Of a stretch of DNA of 64,000 nt, positions 1 through 9,369 are shown piece by piece. Where the stretch lies: assembly GCF_028330965.1 (NCBI RefSeq), contig NZ_JAQMUB010000069.1, positions 1-64,000 on the forward strand. The letters run 5' to 3'. Origin of the DNA: Oscillatoria sp. CS-180 (GTDB taxonomy: Bacteria > Cyanobacteriota > Cyanobacteriia > Phormidesmidales > Phormidesmidaceae). Each line of letters begins with the position of its first letter. Within the stretch, counting starts at the first letter, position 1. The notes beneath the pieces are model-generated. The model had not been told where the DNA came from. It made no database searches and saw only the letters and a program-made list of their open reading frames with translations. A program made the translations under genes and the position numbers.

Positions 1-149
1 GAAACGGGCCTGCGGCGAAGATACTTTGGGGGCCACCCCACGGCAAAATAGCTCGGTGCCAGGTTTATACTCCACCCACAGCGTTGTCTCTACTATCAGA
101 GGCAGCGCTGTTACTCTATTTTCCTCTGGCCTATCTCCCCCCACTCCAC

Positions 150-1433
150 TCACCTCTCTGGCTCAAATACTTCGACTGTGATGATTTCTCCGTTTTGAAT
201 AGCCCAGTGAGCAAATGCGCCTGCGACATCGCCATTGTCGTCAAACTCTAATGAGCCTGAAGCTCCGGTGTAGTCAATATCTTCTCCATTAGCGATCGCC
301 TCAACAGCTTTGCCCCATTCTCCTGGCTTGATTTCCACACCCGGAGCGTTGGCAACTTCCCGAATAGCTTGTTGAATCGCTCCCCCATCCGTACTTCCAG
401 AGTGTTCGATCGCTAAAGCCAAAATCATCATTGCGTCATAGGAGGTATCGATGTAGGGCTTAGGCGGCAGTTCTCCATATTTCTCTTCGTAGGCATTATT
501 AAACGTTGCATAGGCTTCGCTTTCAACATCAGATTGCGCTACTGTGCCGAATGCGCCCTCAAGAATATCTGCTCCAATTGCGTCAATAACTTCAGGAGCT
601 TTCATCCCGTCCGTGAAGATGAAGCGGTCAAAAAAGCCTTCCTCTAATGATTGTTTAAGAATGGTAATGCCGTTTTCGGGATAGCCAATCAGAAGTAATG
701 CTTCAGCTCCTTCATTGGCTAATTGCTGTAGCTCGCCCCGATAGGAAGCTTGTCCTTTTTCATAAGGGACAGAGCCTGATACCGTGCCTGCTTTTCCTTC
801 AAAGGCGGCTTGAAAGCTTTCTGCTAATCCTTGGCCATAATCATTGTTGACGTAGATGATGGCAACATTTTCTAGTCCCTGTTCACGAGCAACTTCCGCC
901 AGAGCAATGCCTTGAAAGGCATCCGAAGGCACAGTTCTAAATAGAAAGTCTTCGTCAGCCAAAGTAGAAATGACAGGGGACGTTGAAGCTGGAGAAATCT
1001 GAGGAATACTGTTGTCCTTAGTGATGCTTTCTGCGACAGGAATGGTATTACCACTAGAGAGCGCCCCTAGAATGGCGATCGCCCCTTCAATGGAGACAAG
1101 TTTCTGAGCTGCGTCTATTGAAGGTTGAGCTGCGGTTTGTGTATCGCCTACAGAGACCTCAAGGGGTTGACCCATGACGCCGCCATTAGCATTGATCTCA
1201 TCTAAGGCAAGATTGACACCGTTGAGACTAGTTTCACCAAATGCTTGGAGATCACCCGTCATGGGCATAAGGGCACCAATTTTAATGACATCACTACTAG
1301 ATGCGGATGCGCTCTCTGAGTCGACGTCGCTTTCATCTGTGGTGAGTTCAGTTTGTCCGGTGCAAGCAGCAAGAGACGTGGCTACTAATCCGGCTAAAAT
1401 CCAGCGGTTCCTCAAAGCATTAAGGCAAACCAT
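150..1433 (-). CDS. ABC transporter substrate-binding lipoprotein, branched-chain/neutral amino acid type
   Basis: Periplasmic receptor that hands amino acids to a LivHMGF/Nat-type importer. The 427-residue protein starts with a hydrophobic signal peptide ending in a lipobox (L-A-A-C, Cys24), so it should be a lipid-anchored protein. The mature part begins with IKIGALMPMTGDL, the standard opening of the Peripla_BP_6/LivK fold, and length fits the family (about 380-430). It is divergent from an LivG-type ATPase gene 132 bases away, which supports one transport system; permease genes are not in this window. The nearest cyanobacterial relative would be NatB, but the exact substrate cannot be read from sequence. 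The family call is very sure; the substrate is inferred. Confidence 0.93.
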   Translation of the reverse strand: MVCLNALRNRWILAGLVATSLAACTGQTELTTDESDVDSESASASSSDVIKIGALMPMTGDLQAFGETSLNGVNLALDEINANGGVMGQPLEVSVGDTQTAAQPSIDAAQKLVSIEGAIAILGALSSGNTIPVAESITKDNSIPQISPASTSPVISTLADEDFLFRTVPSDAFQGIALAEVAREQGLENVAIIYVNNDYGQGLAESFQAAFEGKAGTVSGSVPYEKGQASYRGELQQLANEGAEALLLIGYPENGITILKQSLEEGFFDRFIFTDGMKAPEVIDAIGADILEGAFGTVAQSDVESEAYATFNNAYEEKYGELPPKPYIDTSYDAMMILALAIEHSGSTDGGAIQQAIREVANAPGVEIKPGEWGKAVEAIANGEDIDYTGASGSLEFDDNGDVAGAFAHWAIQNGEIITVEVFEPER

Positions 1434-1565
1434 GAAATACCTCCCATTGCGTGAGCAGCATTCTTATGTTCTGCATTGTAGGGGGAACTACGGTGAGGTA
1501 GTTCTATTGTTAAATTTATATGCCGCCCTGATAGGCTCCCGCGTACACATCGCTTTAGATTAGTC

Positions 1566-2348
1566 ATGTTAGCAATAAAAAATGTATCAAAATCGTTTTC
1601 GGGCTTGATGGCTGTCAATGACTGTTCTTTGGACATTCCACAACGAACAGTTACGGGAATCGTCGGTCCTAATGGGGCTGGTAAATCGACTCTGTTCAAC
1701 ATCGTTGCTGGTTTTCTGAAGCCGACTTCGGGGCAAATACACTTAGATGGTCATGATGTTACGGGTTTATCTGCTCACGAGCTGTTTCGCCATGGATTAG
1801 TCCGTACTTTTCAAATTCCCCGTGAGTTTGGCAAGATGACTGTACTAGAAAACTTAATGCTTGTGCCGCCGCGTCAACTGGGTGAGAACTTGATTAAGGC
1901 TTGGTTGCTTTGGCACCAAGTCATGCAGCAGGAGAAAGACATTCTCCGTAAAGCTGAGGATGTGCTGAATATTTTGAATCTTTGGTCTGTGCGAGATGAA
2001 CTCGCCAAGAATTTGTCAGGTGGCCAAAAGAAGCTGTTGGAATTGGGACGATCGCTCATGGTTGATCCCAAGGTGATCTTGTTAGATGAGCCTGGAGCAG
2101 GGGTCAACCGCACACTGCTGAAAGATTTGACGGAAACTATTCAGCGGCTGAACACTGAACGAGGCTGCACTATCTGCCTGATTGAACACAATCTGGAGCT
2201 AGTTGCCAGTTTGTGTGATCGCGTTATCGTGATGTCGCAAGGAGCGGTTTTGGCCCAAGGAACGATGGAGTCTATTCGTCAACACCCTGAGGTCCAGGCT
2301 GCTTATTTAGGGAGTTTGCACAACGACTTGTCGTCATCTTCGCTATAG
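1566..2348 (+). CDS. ABC transporter ATP-binding protein, LivG/NatA type
   Basis: ATPase subunit of a branched-chain/neutral amino-acid importer. Walker A GPNGAGKS is at residues 34-41, signature LSGGQ at about 150-154 and Walker B VILLDEP at about 170-176. The downstream H-loop is in LIEHNLE. The long insert between Walker A and signature and the C-terminal AYLG motif are typical of LivG rather than LivF. Length is 260 residues, normal for the family. The gene faces away from the binding-protein gene across a 132-base region that must hold both promoters. The next gene (a response regulator) is about 107 bases downstream and probably separate. Confidence 0.93.
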   Translation: MLAIKNVSKSFSGLMAVNDCSLDIPQRTVTGIVGPNGAGKSTLFNIVAGFLKPTSGQIHLDGHDVTGLSAHELFRHGLVRTFQIPREFGKMTVLENLMLVPPRQLGENLIKAWLLWHQVMQQEKDILRKAEDVLNILNLWSVRDELAKNLSGGQKKLLELGRSLMVDPKVILLDEPGAGVNRTLLKDLTETIQRLNTERGCTICLIEHNLELVASLCDRVIVMSQGAVLAQGTMESIRQHPEVQAAYLGSLHNDLSSSSL

Positions 2349-2455
2349 GACGCCCTTTGGCACCAGGTTTTGGTCTGTATTTACTGAGAAGCGAAGGATT
2401 GACGGTCACTTGACGTTACAGTAATTGAAGCAAATCTGGCATGTGAGATCGGGTT

Positions 2456-3163
2456 ATGAGTGAAGAAACCACTGGTAAAGTACTGCTTGTCGATGATGAA
2501 GCAGGGCTTCGGGAGGCTGTACAAGCTTACTTAGAAGACAGCGGTTTATCCGTGGAGGTAGCAAGTAACGCAACCGAGGGTTGGGAGAAGCTTCAGCTGT
2601 CAACGCCTGATGTTTTAATTTCTGACATTATGATGCCCCAGGTTGATGGATATCAATTTTTGGAGCAGGTGCGTACTGATCCCCGCTATAAGTCTCTACC
2701 AGTCGTTTTCCTTACGGCTAGAGGCATGACTAGCGATCGCATCCAAGGTTACAGCGCTGGTGTTGATGCCTATCTGCCTAAGCCGTTCGATCCTGAAGAA
2801 TTAGTGGCAATTGTGACCAACTTGATCGAACGCCAAACGGCCCGAATCCCTGAAGGAGGCGAACTGCCTGACATTGCCGCTATGGCGAAGCAGATTGAAG
2901 AAATCAAAGCCTTGCTGACTCAGAAAGGGAGCATTGCAAAAACGCCATCCCCAATTCGCATTGACTTTACTCCACGTGAGCAGGATGTCCTCAATCGGGT
3001 CGCTGAGGGACTCATGAATAAAGAGATTGCCAGTCGGCTCGATACGAGTGTGCGGAATGTTGAGAAATATGTCAGTCGTCTTTTCAGCAAAACGGGTACG
3101 AACAGCCGAACTGAGCTTGTGCGCTACGCTCTGGAGCACGGTTTAGTGACAGACGAGGATTAA
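2456..3163 (+). CDS. Response regulator with LuxR-type HTH (Ycf29/Rre1-like)
   Basis: Two-component transcription regulator of 235 residues. The receiver domain (about 7-125) has the acidic pair D13-D14, phospho-acceptor D57 in ISDIMMP, and the conserved Lys near 109 in LPKPFDP. A linker leads to a C-terminal LuxR/NarL helix-turn-helix (about 170-235) containing FTPREQDVL and ASRLDTSVRNVEKYV. Order and length match the Ycf29 family of cyanobacteria and red plastids, called Rre1 in Synechocystis, a stress regulator. No cognate kinase lies alongside, as is usual for this regulator. The assignment to Ycf29/Rre1 rests on family resemblance; NarL-type response regulator is the safe call. Confidence 0.88.
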   Translation: MSEETTGKVLLVDDEAGLREAVQAYLEDSGLSVEVASNATEGWEKLQLSTPDVLISDIMMPQVDGYQFLEQVRTDPRYKSLPVVFLTARGMTSDRIQGYSAGVDAYLPKPFDPEELVAIVTNLIERQTARIPEGGELPDIAAMAKQIEEIKALLTQKGSIAKTPSPIRIDFTPREQDVLNRVAEGLMNKEIASRLDTSVRNVEKYVSRLFSKTGTNSRTELVRYALEHGLVTDED

Positions 3164-3481
3164 TAGACCCGTGGAATTCCTGAGTGCTCGGAGTTGATGC
3201 TAATCTAGATAACACTGTTGAGTCGGATCTTGGATGTTCTGAAGAGATGTGACGCCTGCTCTGGGTTTGAGATTTTCACCTAAGACTGCTCTTTTTTGGA
3301 CATCAAAGTTTGAATGGGTTAGCGTAGGCACTCGACAGTTTGTTACATTACGTTAATATAGAACACATTAGGTGCATGCTGGTCTGCACCCAGCCCTGCG
3401 TTGCTAGGGTTTTGCAATACCCGTCTAGACTGGTCCCAACGTTTTGCTTGGGGTAGGCGCTTACTGGAATGAAACATTTCT
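3164..3481 (+). promoter_or_regulatory. Gene-free 318-base leader region with putative helicase promoter
   Basis: No gene is seen here. A plausible sigma-70 promoter is a -35 like TCGACA at 3332-3337, a 16-base spacer, and a -10 like TAATAT at 3354-3359. It would give the DEAD-box helicase mRNA a 5' leader of roughly 115 bases. Long leaders are known for cold- and redox-regulated cyanobacterial helicases, so post-transcriptional control is possible, but no specific structure was established. Confidence 0.4.
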
Positions 3482-4837
3482 ATGTCTTTTGAAAACCTTG
3501 GCTTGTCGGATAAGCTGTTGCGTGCGATCGCCGATCAAGGATACGACACACCAACACCGATTCAAGCCGAAGCCATTCCTGCCGTTCTAGAGCAGCACGA
3601 CGTTTTAGCGAGTGCCCAGACCGGGACTGGTAAAACAGCAAGTTTCACACTGCCGATATTGCACTTGTTGAGTACGACCTCTCAGCCTGGTAAAGGTCGC
3701 AAGGTCCGTGCGCTTGTTCTAACGCCTACTCGCGAGCTTGCAGCTCAGGTCGAAGACAGCATCAAGACGTACGGGAAATACATGCCGTTGAGAGTCGCCT
3801 CCGTTTATGGTGGCGTGAGGATGGGCCCTCAAATTGGTCGCCTCCGACGTGGTGTTGATGTTTTGGTCGCGACACCGGGTCGCTTGTTGGACCACATCAG
3901 TCAAGGAACTGTCGATCTTTCCTTTCTCGATGTATTGGTCCTGGATGAAGCTGACCGTATGTTAGATATGGGCTTCATCCACGATATTCGCAAGATTATT
4001 GAGCATTCTTCGGCTGAACGACAGACGCTCCTGTTCTCTGCGACCTTTTCTCGCCAGATTAAGAGACTGGCTGATGACCTCTTACGGTCTCCAAAGGTTA
4101 TTGAGGTGGCTCGGACTAACACGGTTGCTGAGAACGTTACTCAAGTTGTGCACCCAGTTGATCGTCACCGCAAGCGAGAGCTGCTTTCTCACATGATTGG
4201 TTCTCGGAACTGGCAACGGGTGCTTGTTTTTACCCGTACCAAGCATGGTGCAAATCGCCTTGCCGAGCAGTTGCAAAGCGATGGTTTGTCCTCCGACACC
4301 ATTCATGGCAATAAGAGCCAAGGTGCACGTGCGCGTGCGCTTGATGCCTTTAAGCGCGGCAAGGTCCGTGTACTGGTTGCTACAGATGTTGCAGCTCGTG
4401 GTTTGGACATTGACGAACTGCCTCATGTTGTTAATTTCGATTTGCCGAACGTTGCCGAAGATTATGTTCACCGCATTGGTCGGACAGGGCGTGCAGGTAA
4501 TGAAGGCGACGCAATTTCCTTAGTTTGCGTTGATGAGCATTATTTACTGCGCAATATTGAGCGCTTGTTAAAGCGTGATATTCCGCAGTCTGTGATTCCT
4601 GGCTATGAACCTGATCCGTCTATCGCTCCTGAACCGATTCCGGGAGCAAAGCGGCCTGGCAATAAGCAACGTCGTGGTGGTGGCCGTTATCAGGCTCGCA
4701 ACGGCAATGCTAGACGGTCAGATGGTTACAGCCGACGTCCCTCTCGATCTAAGCGGGGAGGAAAGCCGACAGCGGCTCCTATCTTGAAGAAAGCTTCCAA
4801 TGCTGCGGCTGGGAAAGACGATCGCAAACGCGCATAA
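3482..4837 (+). CDS. DEAD-box ATP-dependent RNA helicase, RhlE/CrhR type
   Basis: RNA helicase of 451 residues that remodels RNA using ATP. The Q motif ([11 protein letters not shown], about 20-30), motif I AQTGTGKT (45-52), Ia PTRELAAQ, Ib TPGR, motif II DEAD, motif III SAT, and helicase C motifs V/VI ([21 protein letters not shown] and HRIGRTGR) are all present and intact. The tail (about 380-451) is rich in Gly, Arg and Lys ([12 protein letters not shown]), an RGG-like RNA-binding extension typical of RhlE and of cyanobacterial Crh helicases. It follows a long leader and is closed by a strong hairpin at 4888-4934. Whether it is the cold/redox-regulated CrhR orthologue cannot be decided here. 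Confidence 0.93.
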   Translation: MSFENLGLSDKLLRAIADQGYDTPTPIQAEAIPAVLEQHDVLASAQTGTGKTASFTLPILHLLSTTSQPGKGRKVRALVLTPTRELAAQVEDSIKTYGKYMPLRVASVYGGVRMGPQIGRLRRGVDVLVATPGRLLDHISQGTVDLSFLDVLVLDEADRMLDMGFIHDIRKIIEHSSAERQTLLFSATFSRQIKRLADDLLRSPKVIEVARTNTVAENVTQVVHPVDRHRKRELLSHMIGSRNWQRVLVFTRTKHGANRLAEQLQSDGLSSDTIHGNKSQGARARALDAFKRGKVRVLVATDVAARGLDIDELPHVVNFDLPNVAEDYVHRIGRTGRAGNEGDAISLVCVDEHYLLRNIERLLKRDIPQSVIPGYEPDPSIAPEPIPGAKRPGNKQRRGGGRYQARNGNARRSDGYSRRPSRSKRGGKPTAAPILKKASNAAAGKDDRKRA

Positions 4838-4887
4838 GTGTTTAATTTTCTAACGCTGCCTTTGTCTTCGGCTTGACGCAGTATGAG

Positions 4888-4934
4888 TAGTGCATACCTT
4901 GTTCTGGATTTAATGACCAGTCAGGTATGCACTA
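4888..4934 (+). terminator. Hairpin terminator after the DEAD-box helicase
   Basis: A perfect 12-bp inverted repeat (TAGTGCATACCT at 4888-4899 pairing with 4923-4934) has a 23-base loop that contains a further CTGG/CCAG pairing. It is followed by ATATTTTTAT, consistent with intrinsic termination. Confidence 0.75.
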
Positions 4935-5194
4935 TATTTTTATGTGCCTCAGAATTTTCTGAGAGAAAGAGAAGATTGATGCTTGATTGTTAATTTTAGT
5001 CAAGCATTGACCATTTTGTATTTCAAATAGCAATAATAGATATAAGTAGATGCTACTTAAATTTGTTCGTTCACCCTCGTCTGTTATTCCAGTTGATTTA
5101 TTGAAACGCTGAAGCAGTAATGACGATGGCGGAAGTAGGGAAAGTCCCGAAGGAACGCGCCCCCATTTACTTTCAGAATCTCGGAGGCGATTTT

Positions 5195-5311
5195 ATGTTG
5201 ACCACTTCACTCTCACAAGGCTTGGAAATTGTTTTCATTGTCAGCGTAATGACAATTGTTGTTTCACCAATCCTTTGTTGGATACTACCCAACCGTGTCG
5301 AAACAATTTAG
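5195..5311 (+). CDS. 38-residue single-span membrane protein, unrecognised
   Basis: Small protein beginning MLTTSLSQGLE, with one predicted membrane helix (IVFIVSVMTIVVSPILCWIL) and a short polar tail (PNRVETI). The ATG at 5195 is chosen because GGAGG at 5183-5187 sits seven bases upstream, an unusually good ribosome-binding site for this genome. An in-frame ATG at 5120 has none. A strong terminator follows at 5394-5425, so this looks like a discrete transcript. Size and topology resemble small photosystem or cytochrome b6f subunits (PsbX, PsbY, PetL, Psb30), but the sequence matches none that I recognise. The 4838-5194 stretch upstream holds only the helicase terminator and presumably this gene's promoter. 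Confidence 0.6.
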   Translation: MLTTSLSQGLEIVFIVSVMTIVVSPILCWILPNRVETI

Positions 5312-5393
5312 GCCGGTTTAGATAAGCGATCGCTACCTTGAGTCAGCCATGCTTGATAGCGTAGTGTTCTGCTTACTATTTTGAACGACTCCG

Positions 5394-5425
5394 CAAGGGC
5401 AAAACCGTCATCGGTTTTGCCCTTG
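5394..5425 (+). terminator. Strong intrinsic terminator
   Basis: A perfect 14-bp stem (CAAGGGCAAAACCG at 5394-5407 with 5412-5425), a 4-base loop TCAT, and the tail TTTAGTTTT. It ends the transcript of the 38-residue membrane protein. Confidence 0.88.
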
Positions 5426-5606
5426 TTTAGTTTTGCGCCTTCATTGCTCAGGACTTATGCGTAGCTCCTTTGCATTCCCTCAAATACGGGAGCAAACATG
5501 GGAGACTGAACGACTTCTCTGGATTTAAGAGATTGAGGAGATAAAGTCGGAGTCAACTGCGTCAGTCCTACGGGTATCCGGGTCTCTGGGGCTATCCCGA
5601 TCACGG

Positions 5607-6503
5607 CTAATTGCAGTCCTGAAGCTGGGACATGTGGAGAACCATTTCATCGATCGCATCTAGCATGACCCCACCAGATTGGCCTGACTGATTGATGACA
5701 ATGCTAAAAATAACGGTGCCATAACTGTCTGTTTCCAAGTAGCCAGACAATGCTCGTACGCCTCTGAGCGTACCTGTTTTGGCATGGACCTTACCTTGGG
5801 CGCGGGTTTCCTTAAAGCGATTGCGGAGGGTTCCGTTGATGCCGCCGGTCGGTAGCGACTCATAAAACAACCCAGTGTTGTCTGTTTCGTACATGCCTTT
5901 GAGTAAGGTGACTAAGGCTGACGGCTTGACTTTGTTACTGCGTGAGAGACCTGACCCATCTGCTTGGATAAAGCTATCGGCTCTGACACCCAGCGGTTCC
6001 AGTGCTGCTTGGACTCGATGCTGTCCTCCAATGTTTCTTAATAAGTCATCAGCACGAGCGTTATTGCTGTCGCGGTTAATGGTGTAAAGCTCGTCTCTGA
6101 AGGCAAACACCATTTGAGGATCGTGGGCTGCAAATATTTGGATAGCAGCAGCAGTGGTCAGCAGCTTGATGTTTGAGGCTGGAATCAGCAGGTTGTTTGC
6201 ATTATGGGCATAGATGACGCGCTCCTCATCCAGGGGATAGACCAAAATGCCCCAGTTTGCTGTGCCGAACTCGGGGCGATTGATGATGCTATTAATAGTT
6301 CTGTCCAAATCGCTGGGACAAAAGCGAGTATCAAAAATCTGGCTAACAGCTGAATTGACAAGAGTGGTTTCGGTTTGAGGAGCTGTTTCTGAGTTGATCG
6401 CTCCCTTAGCATCAAGGGCGGAAAGGCTGGTGGTAAAAACGGTAGCCGAGAGGGCGATCGCCATTCGAAGCCAATTTGAGGGCTTAAAAGCAAAAGATGT
6501 CAT
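5607..6503 (-). CDS. dacB: Compact PBP4-type D-alanyl-D-alanine carboxypeptidase/endopeptidase (S13)
   Basis: Periplasmic enzyme that trims or cuts peptidoglycan cross-links. A signal peptide (about residues 1-30) precedes the domain. The catalytic motif SxxK is seen as S110-N-I-K113, the second motif lies in GSGLSRSN (about 183-190), and the third is KTGT at 242-245. The protein is only 298 residues, whereas PBP4/S13 enzymes are usually 450-490. The missing part is between SxxK and the INRDSNN segment, where about 30 residues replace the long insert that carries the extra domains of E. coli PBP4. Reading frame and all three motifs are intact, so this is a compact variant rather than an obvious pseudogene. 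It is divergent from the ROK kinase gene. Confidence 0.85.
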   Translation of the reverse strand: MTSFAFKPSNWLRMAIALSATVFTTSLSALDAKGAINSETAPQTETTLVNSAVSQIFDTRFCPSDLDRTINSIINRPEFGTANWGILVYPLDEERVIYAHNANNLLIPASNIKLLTTAAAIQIFAAHDPQMVFAFRDELYTINRDSNNARADDLLRNIGGQHRVQAALEPLGVRADSFIQADGSGLSRSNKVKPSALVTLLKGMYETDNTGLFYESLPTGGINGTLRNRFKETRAQGKVHAKTGTLRGVRALSGYLETDSYGTVIFSIVINQSGQSGGVMLDAIDEMVLHMSQLQDCN

Positions 6504-6667
6504 ACCTGTATCTCCACGATGGGCGAGTGAGCGAATTTTCCTAGGCCACTATAGGCTGTTGAGGGTGTTCTGAATACCGTGGGCCGTATAGGAAAAGACG
6601 GAACTCCCGCAATAATCGCGGCTAGATCTGAGAGAATGCACTCAAGGATGGAGGACAGCGCAGGACT

Positions 6668-7567
6668 GTGGTGAGATTGCCTGAGGTTATTGGTATTGAT
6701 GTTGGCGGGACGGCTATCAAACTGGGACGGTATAGACAAGATGGAACCTGTATAGAGACACTCACGATTTCAACCCCTCAGCCAGCTACTCCGGAAGTCG
6801 TTTTGTCAGGAATGGTGGCTGCGATCGATCAGCTTGATCCTGATCGGATTATTCGAGCTATTGGCATTGGCACGCCAGGTCCTGCCGATGCAGAAGGACG
6901 CATTGCACGAGTCGCCATCAATCTATCTGAGTGGAGCGATGTGCCGCTGGCGGACTGGGTAGAAGCACGAACTGGTGTCCCCACTGTTTTAGCGAATGAT
7001 GCGAATTGTGCTGGTTTGGGTGAAGCGTGGTTGGGGGCAGGTCATGGCCTCACAGACCTTGTTGTTTTGACGCTGGGCACCGGAGTCGGCGGTGCCATTA
7101 TTCTGAATGGCAACTTGTTTACGGGACGGACGGGGGCTGCTGGTGAATTGGGTTTGATTACGCTAAACCCTGAGGGACCTCCTTGTAACAGCGGTAATCG
7201 AGGATCGCTGGAGCAGCATTGCTCGGTTCAAGCGGTGCAGCGAGAGATGAAATGTGAGCCGGGCAAATTAGCAGCACGAGCCTTAATGGGCGATGAAACC
7301 GCGATCGCCTATTGGCAGCAATACGGTCGCTATTTAGGCGCTGGGCTGGCTAGCTTAATTTATGTTCTGACGCCAGAGGCGATTATTCTAGGTGGAGGAA
7401 TTAGTGCTGGAGCAGATTTATTTCTACCTGCTGTTTGGCAAGAGATTGAGCAACGGGTTTTGCCTAGTTCTCGGGAAGACCTACAAATTCTAATCGCAAA
7501 ATTAGGAAATCAAGCAGGAGTTGCGGGTGCAGCAAGACTTGCTTTTCAGAAGTTCTGCAAGGAATAA
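6668..7567 (+). CDS. ROK-family sugar kinase (glucokinase-like)
   Basis: Predicted cytosolic ATP-dependent hexose kinase of 299 residues. The N-terminal phosphate-binding motif IDVGGTAIKLG, the ROK signature region around LTLGTGVGGAIILNGNLFTGRTGAAGELG, and the second adenosine motif near IILGGGISAG are present. The segment PPCNSGNRGSLEQHCS carries cysteines and glutamate where ROK proteins have a zinc-binding HxCxxGxxGCxE loop. The cysteine pattern is reduced here, so the zinc site may be modified. The start is one of two adjacent GTG codons (6668 or 6671). Polyphosphate glucokinases are close relatives; substrate and phosphoryl donor cannot be fixed. Confidence 0.88.
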   Translation: MVRLPEVIGIDVGGTAIKLGRYRQDGTCIETLTISTPQPATPEVVLSGMVAAIDQLDPDRIIRAIGIGTPGPADAEGRIARVAINLSEWSDVPLADWVEARTGVPTVLANDANCAGLGEAWLGAGHGLTDLVVLTLGTGVGGAIILNGNLFTGRTGAAGELGLITLNPEGPPCNSGNRGSLEQHCSVQAVQREMKCEPGKLAARALMGDETAIAYWQQYGRYLGAGLASLIYVLTPEAIILGGGISAGADLFLPAVWQEIEQRVLPSSREDLQILIAKLGNQAGVAGAARLAFQKFCKE

Positions 7568-7719
7568 TTCAGGTATTGTCAAAGGGCCTATGGCACCAGG
7601 TGATGGTTGCAATTATCAGCTTTCCCTGTGAATTTTAAGCAACTCAAAGTCGATAAATTCAGGATCATTGGGTACAAAAGGTATAGTTGGTTCCAGGGTT
7701 TAAAGGAAACCGCCTGTCA

Positions 7720-9288
7720 ATGACAAAAACCAATTATTCCGCCCTGGTAGGAACTTTTGTAATTACGGCTGGACTTTTAGGCGGAGCGGTTTGGTATCTC
7801 AATAAGACTGCTCCTGGCCTATTAGGCGTTGTTACCCCTTCCAATGATCAAGGGGCGGTCACTCCTCGTGGCAAAACGGAGCTATCTCTTTTAGGAGATA
7901 CATTCAGCGGATACAGTACATTCCGTAACGAAGCCTTTCAAACAGTATTGACAGAGGCTGGCCTGACGCTCAATTACGCTGATGAGTTTGATCAAGCTGC
8001 TCGGGCAGCGGCTTTGGCTCAAGGCAATGCGGATGTCATTGTGACCACTCTTGACCAGTATTTGCAGCAGCAGCCTCAGGGAACTATCGTTGGATTAATT
8101 GATCGCACTGTGGGAGCAGATGCGGTTGTTCTCAATACTCAAAAATATACTTCGTTGACTTCTCTGCTTGAATTGGCACCGCTTTTGCAGCAGGCGCAGA
8201 GTCAGGGACAGTCTTTGAAGATTGCCTTTGCTGGGGATACCCCTAGCGAATATCTAGCGCTAGTTCTAGATACAAAATTCGATGCGTTGAACCTTTCGGA
8301 TTTTGAGATTGTCCGGGTTGCCGATGCATCTGAGGCTTGGGCGCTGATGCAAGATCCTAATGAGAACGTTGCGATCGCGGTTCTCTGGGAGCCATTTGTA
8401 ACTCAGGCACAGCAGCAGGGCTATACCGTAGTGCTGTCTAGCCAAGATGCGCCCAACTCAATTGTGGATGTGATTGTGGCTTCAGATAGAGTGTTGCAGT
8501 CGAATCCAGCTGCCATTTCTGCATTGCTAGAGAAGTACTATCGTCGTATTGATTCCAATGTGCGGGATGCCTCGCAATTCCAAACTCAAATTGCAGAGGA
8601 TGGTGATTTGACTGCAGCAGACGCAGGAGCCGTGCTGAAGGGTATTGACTTCTTTACAGCGGCAGAGGCCCAATCTTGGATGACCGATGGCACTCTTAAA
8701 CAGCGGATTGAGGCGATCGCGGCGGTCCTTGTACTGTCAGGTCGGCTCAACGATATTCCCGCCAATCCCGAGACGCTATTTACCGATGAGTATTTGCGCG
8801 AGGCGGCTCAAAACACTCAAACTCTGATTGAACTGGTGCGAGCGGACAATCCAGAATTGGCTGAGCGACTGATGGGAGAAACAGAGCAGACGTTGGTTGT
8901 TCCTGAGGTGACAGCTGCAGAAGTTCAGGCTGCACCTGACATCGGCAACTTGAATGTGCAGGGCAAAGTCGAGTTTGACACAGGGGCCGCTCAACTCACC
9001 CCGGAAGGCCAGCAGACGTTACAGACGCTAGCTCAAGAAATTCGCGAGTTTAACCCTGAGACGGTCGCTGTTCGAGTAATTGGTCACACCTCAAGGACAG
9101 GATCGGCGGATCTGAACCAGCGGCTCAGTCAAGAGCGTGCTCAGGTCGTAGTTGACTACTTACGTGGACAAGGAATCCAACACAACGTTGTGGCTGAAGG
9201 CAAAGGCTTCTATCTGCCACTGTCGGGGATTGATCCTGCTGATCCACGCCAGCAGCGCACTGAAATTCGACTGGTGAGAGTGAACTAA
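7720..9288 (+). CDS. Membrane-anchored solute-binding-like domain fused to OmpA/MotB domain
   Basis: Protein of about 522 residues from the ATG at 7720; AAAGGA upstream is the best ribosome site, and the in-frame TTG at 7687 is less likely. One N-terminal helix (SALVGTFVITAGLLGGAVWYL) anchors it. Next comes a domain of about 300 residues resembling periplasmic type 2 solute-binding proteins of the NMT1/SsuA kind (ADVIVTTLDQYLQQQP, ADAVVLNTQKY). The C-terminal 100 residues are an OmpA-like peptidoglycan-binding domain (FDTGAAQLTPEGQQTLQTLA ... HTSRTGSADLNQRLSQERAQVVVDYL ... GKGFYLPL). It probably sits in the periplasm tethered to the inner membrane and gripping peptidoglycan. The bound ligand is unknown. 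Confidence 0.8.
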   Translation: MTKTNYSALVGTFVITAGLLGGAVWYLNKTAPGLLGVVTPSNDQGAVTPRGKTELSLLGDTFSGYSTFRNEAFQTVLTEAGLTLNYADEFDQAARAAALAQGNADVIVTTLDQYLQQQPQGTIVGLIDRTVGADAVVLNTQKYTSLTSLLELAPLLQQAQSQGQSLKIAFAGDTPSEYLALVLDTKFDALNLSDFEIVRVADASEAWALMQDPNENVAIAVLWEPFVTQAQQQGYTVVLSSQDAPNSIVDVIVASDRVLQSNPAAISALLEKYYRRIDSNVRDASQFQTQIAEDGDLTAADAGAVLKGIDFFTAAEAQSWMTDGTLKQRIEAIAAVLVLSGRLNDIPANPETLFTDEYLREAAQNTQTLIELVRADNPELAERLMGETEQTLVVPEVTAAEVQAAPDIGNLNVQGKVEFDTGAAQLTPEGQQTLQTLAQEIREFNPETVAVRVIGHTSRTGSADLNQRLSQERAQVVVDYLRGQGIQHNVVAEGKGFYLPLSGIDPADPRQQRTEIRLVRVN

Positions 9289-9369
9289 AGCCCCAGCAAC
9301 AGCATTGCCGAGGCTTGACTAGGTGTTTAAGTTGACTGAACGTTAAGCCTAAAGCGGCTTAGCAAGGAC

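Noticed and set aside
1174-1563. Long plus-strand frame antisense to the substrate-binding protein gene
   Set aside because: It is the complement of a confident lipoprotein gene; the apparent protein has no family features.
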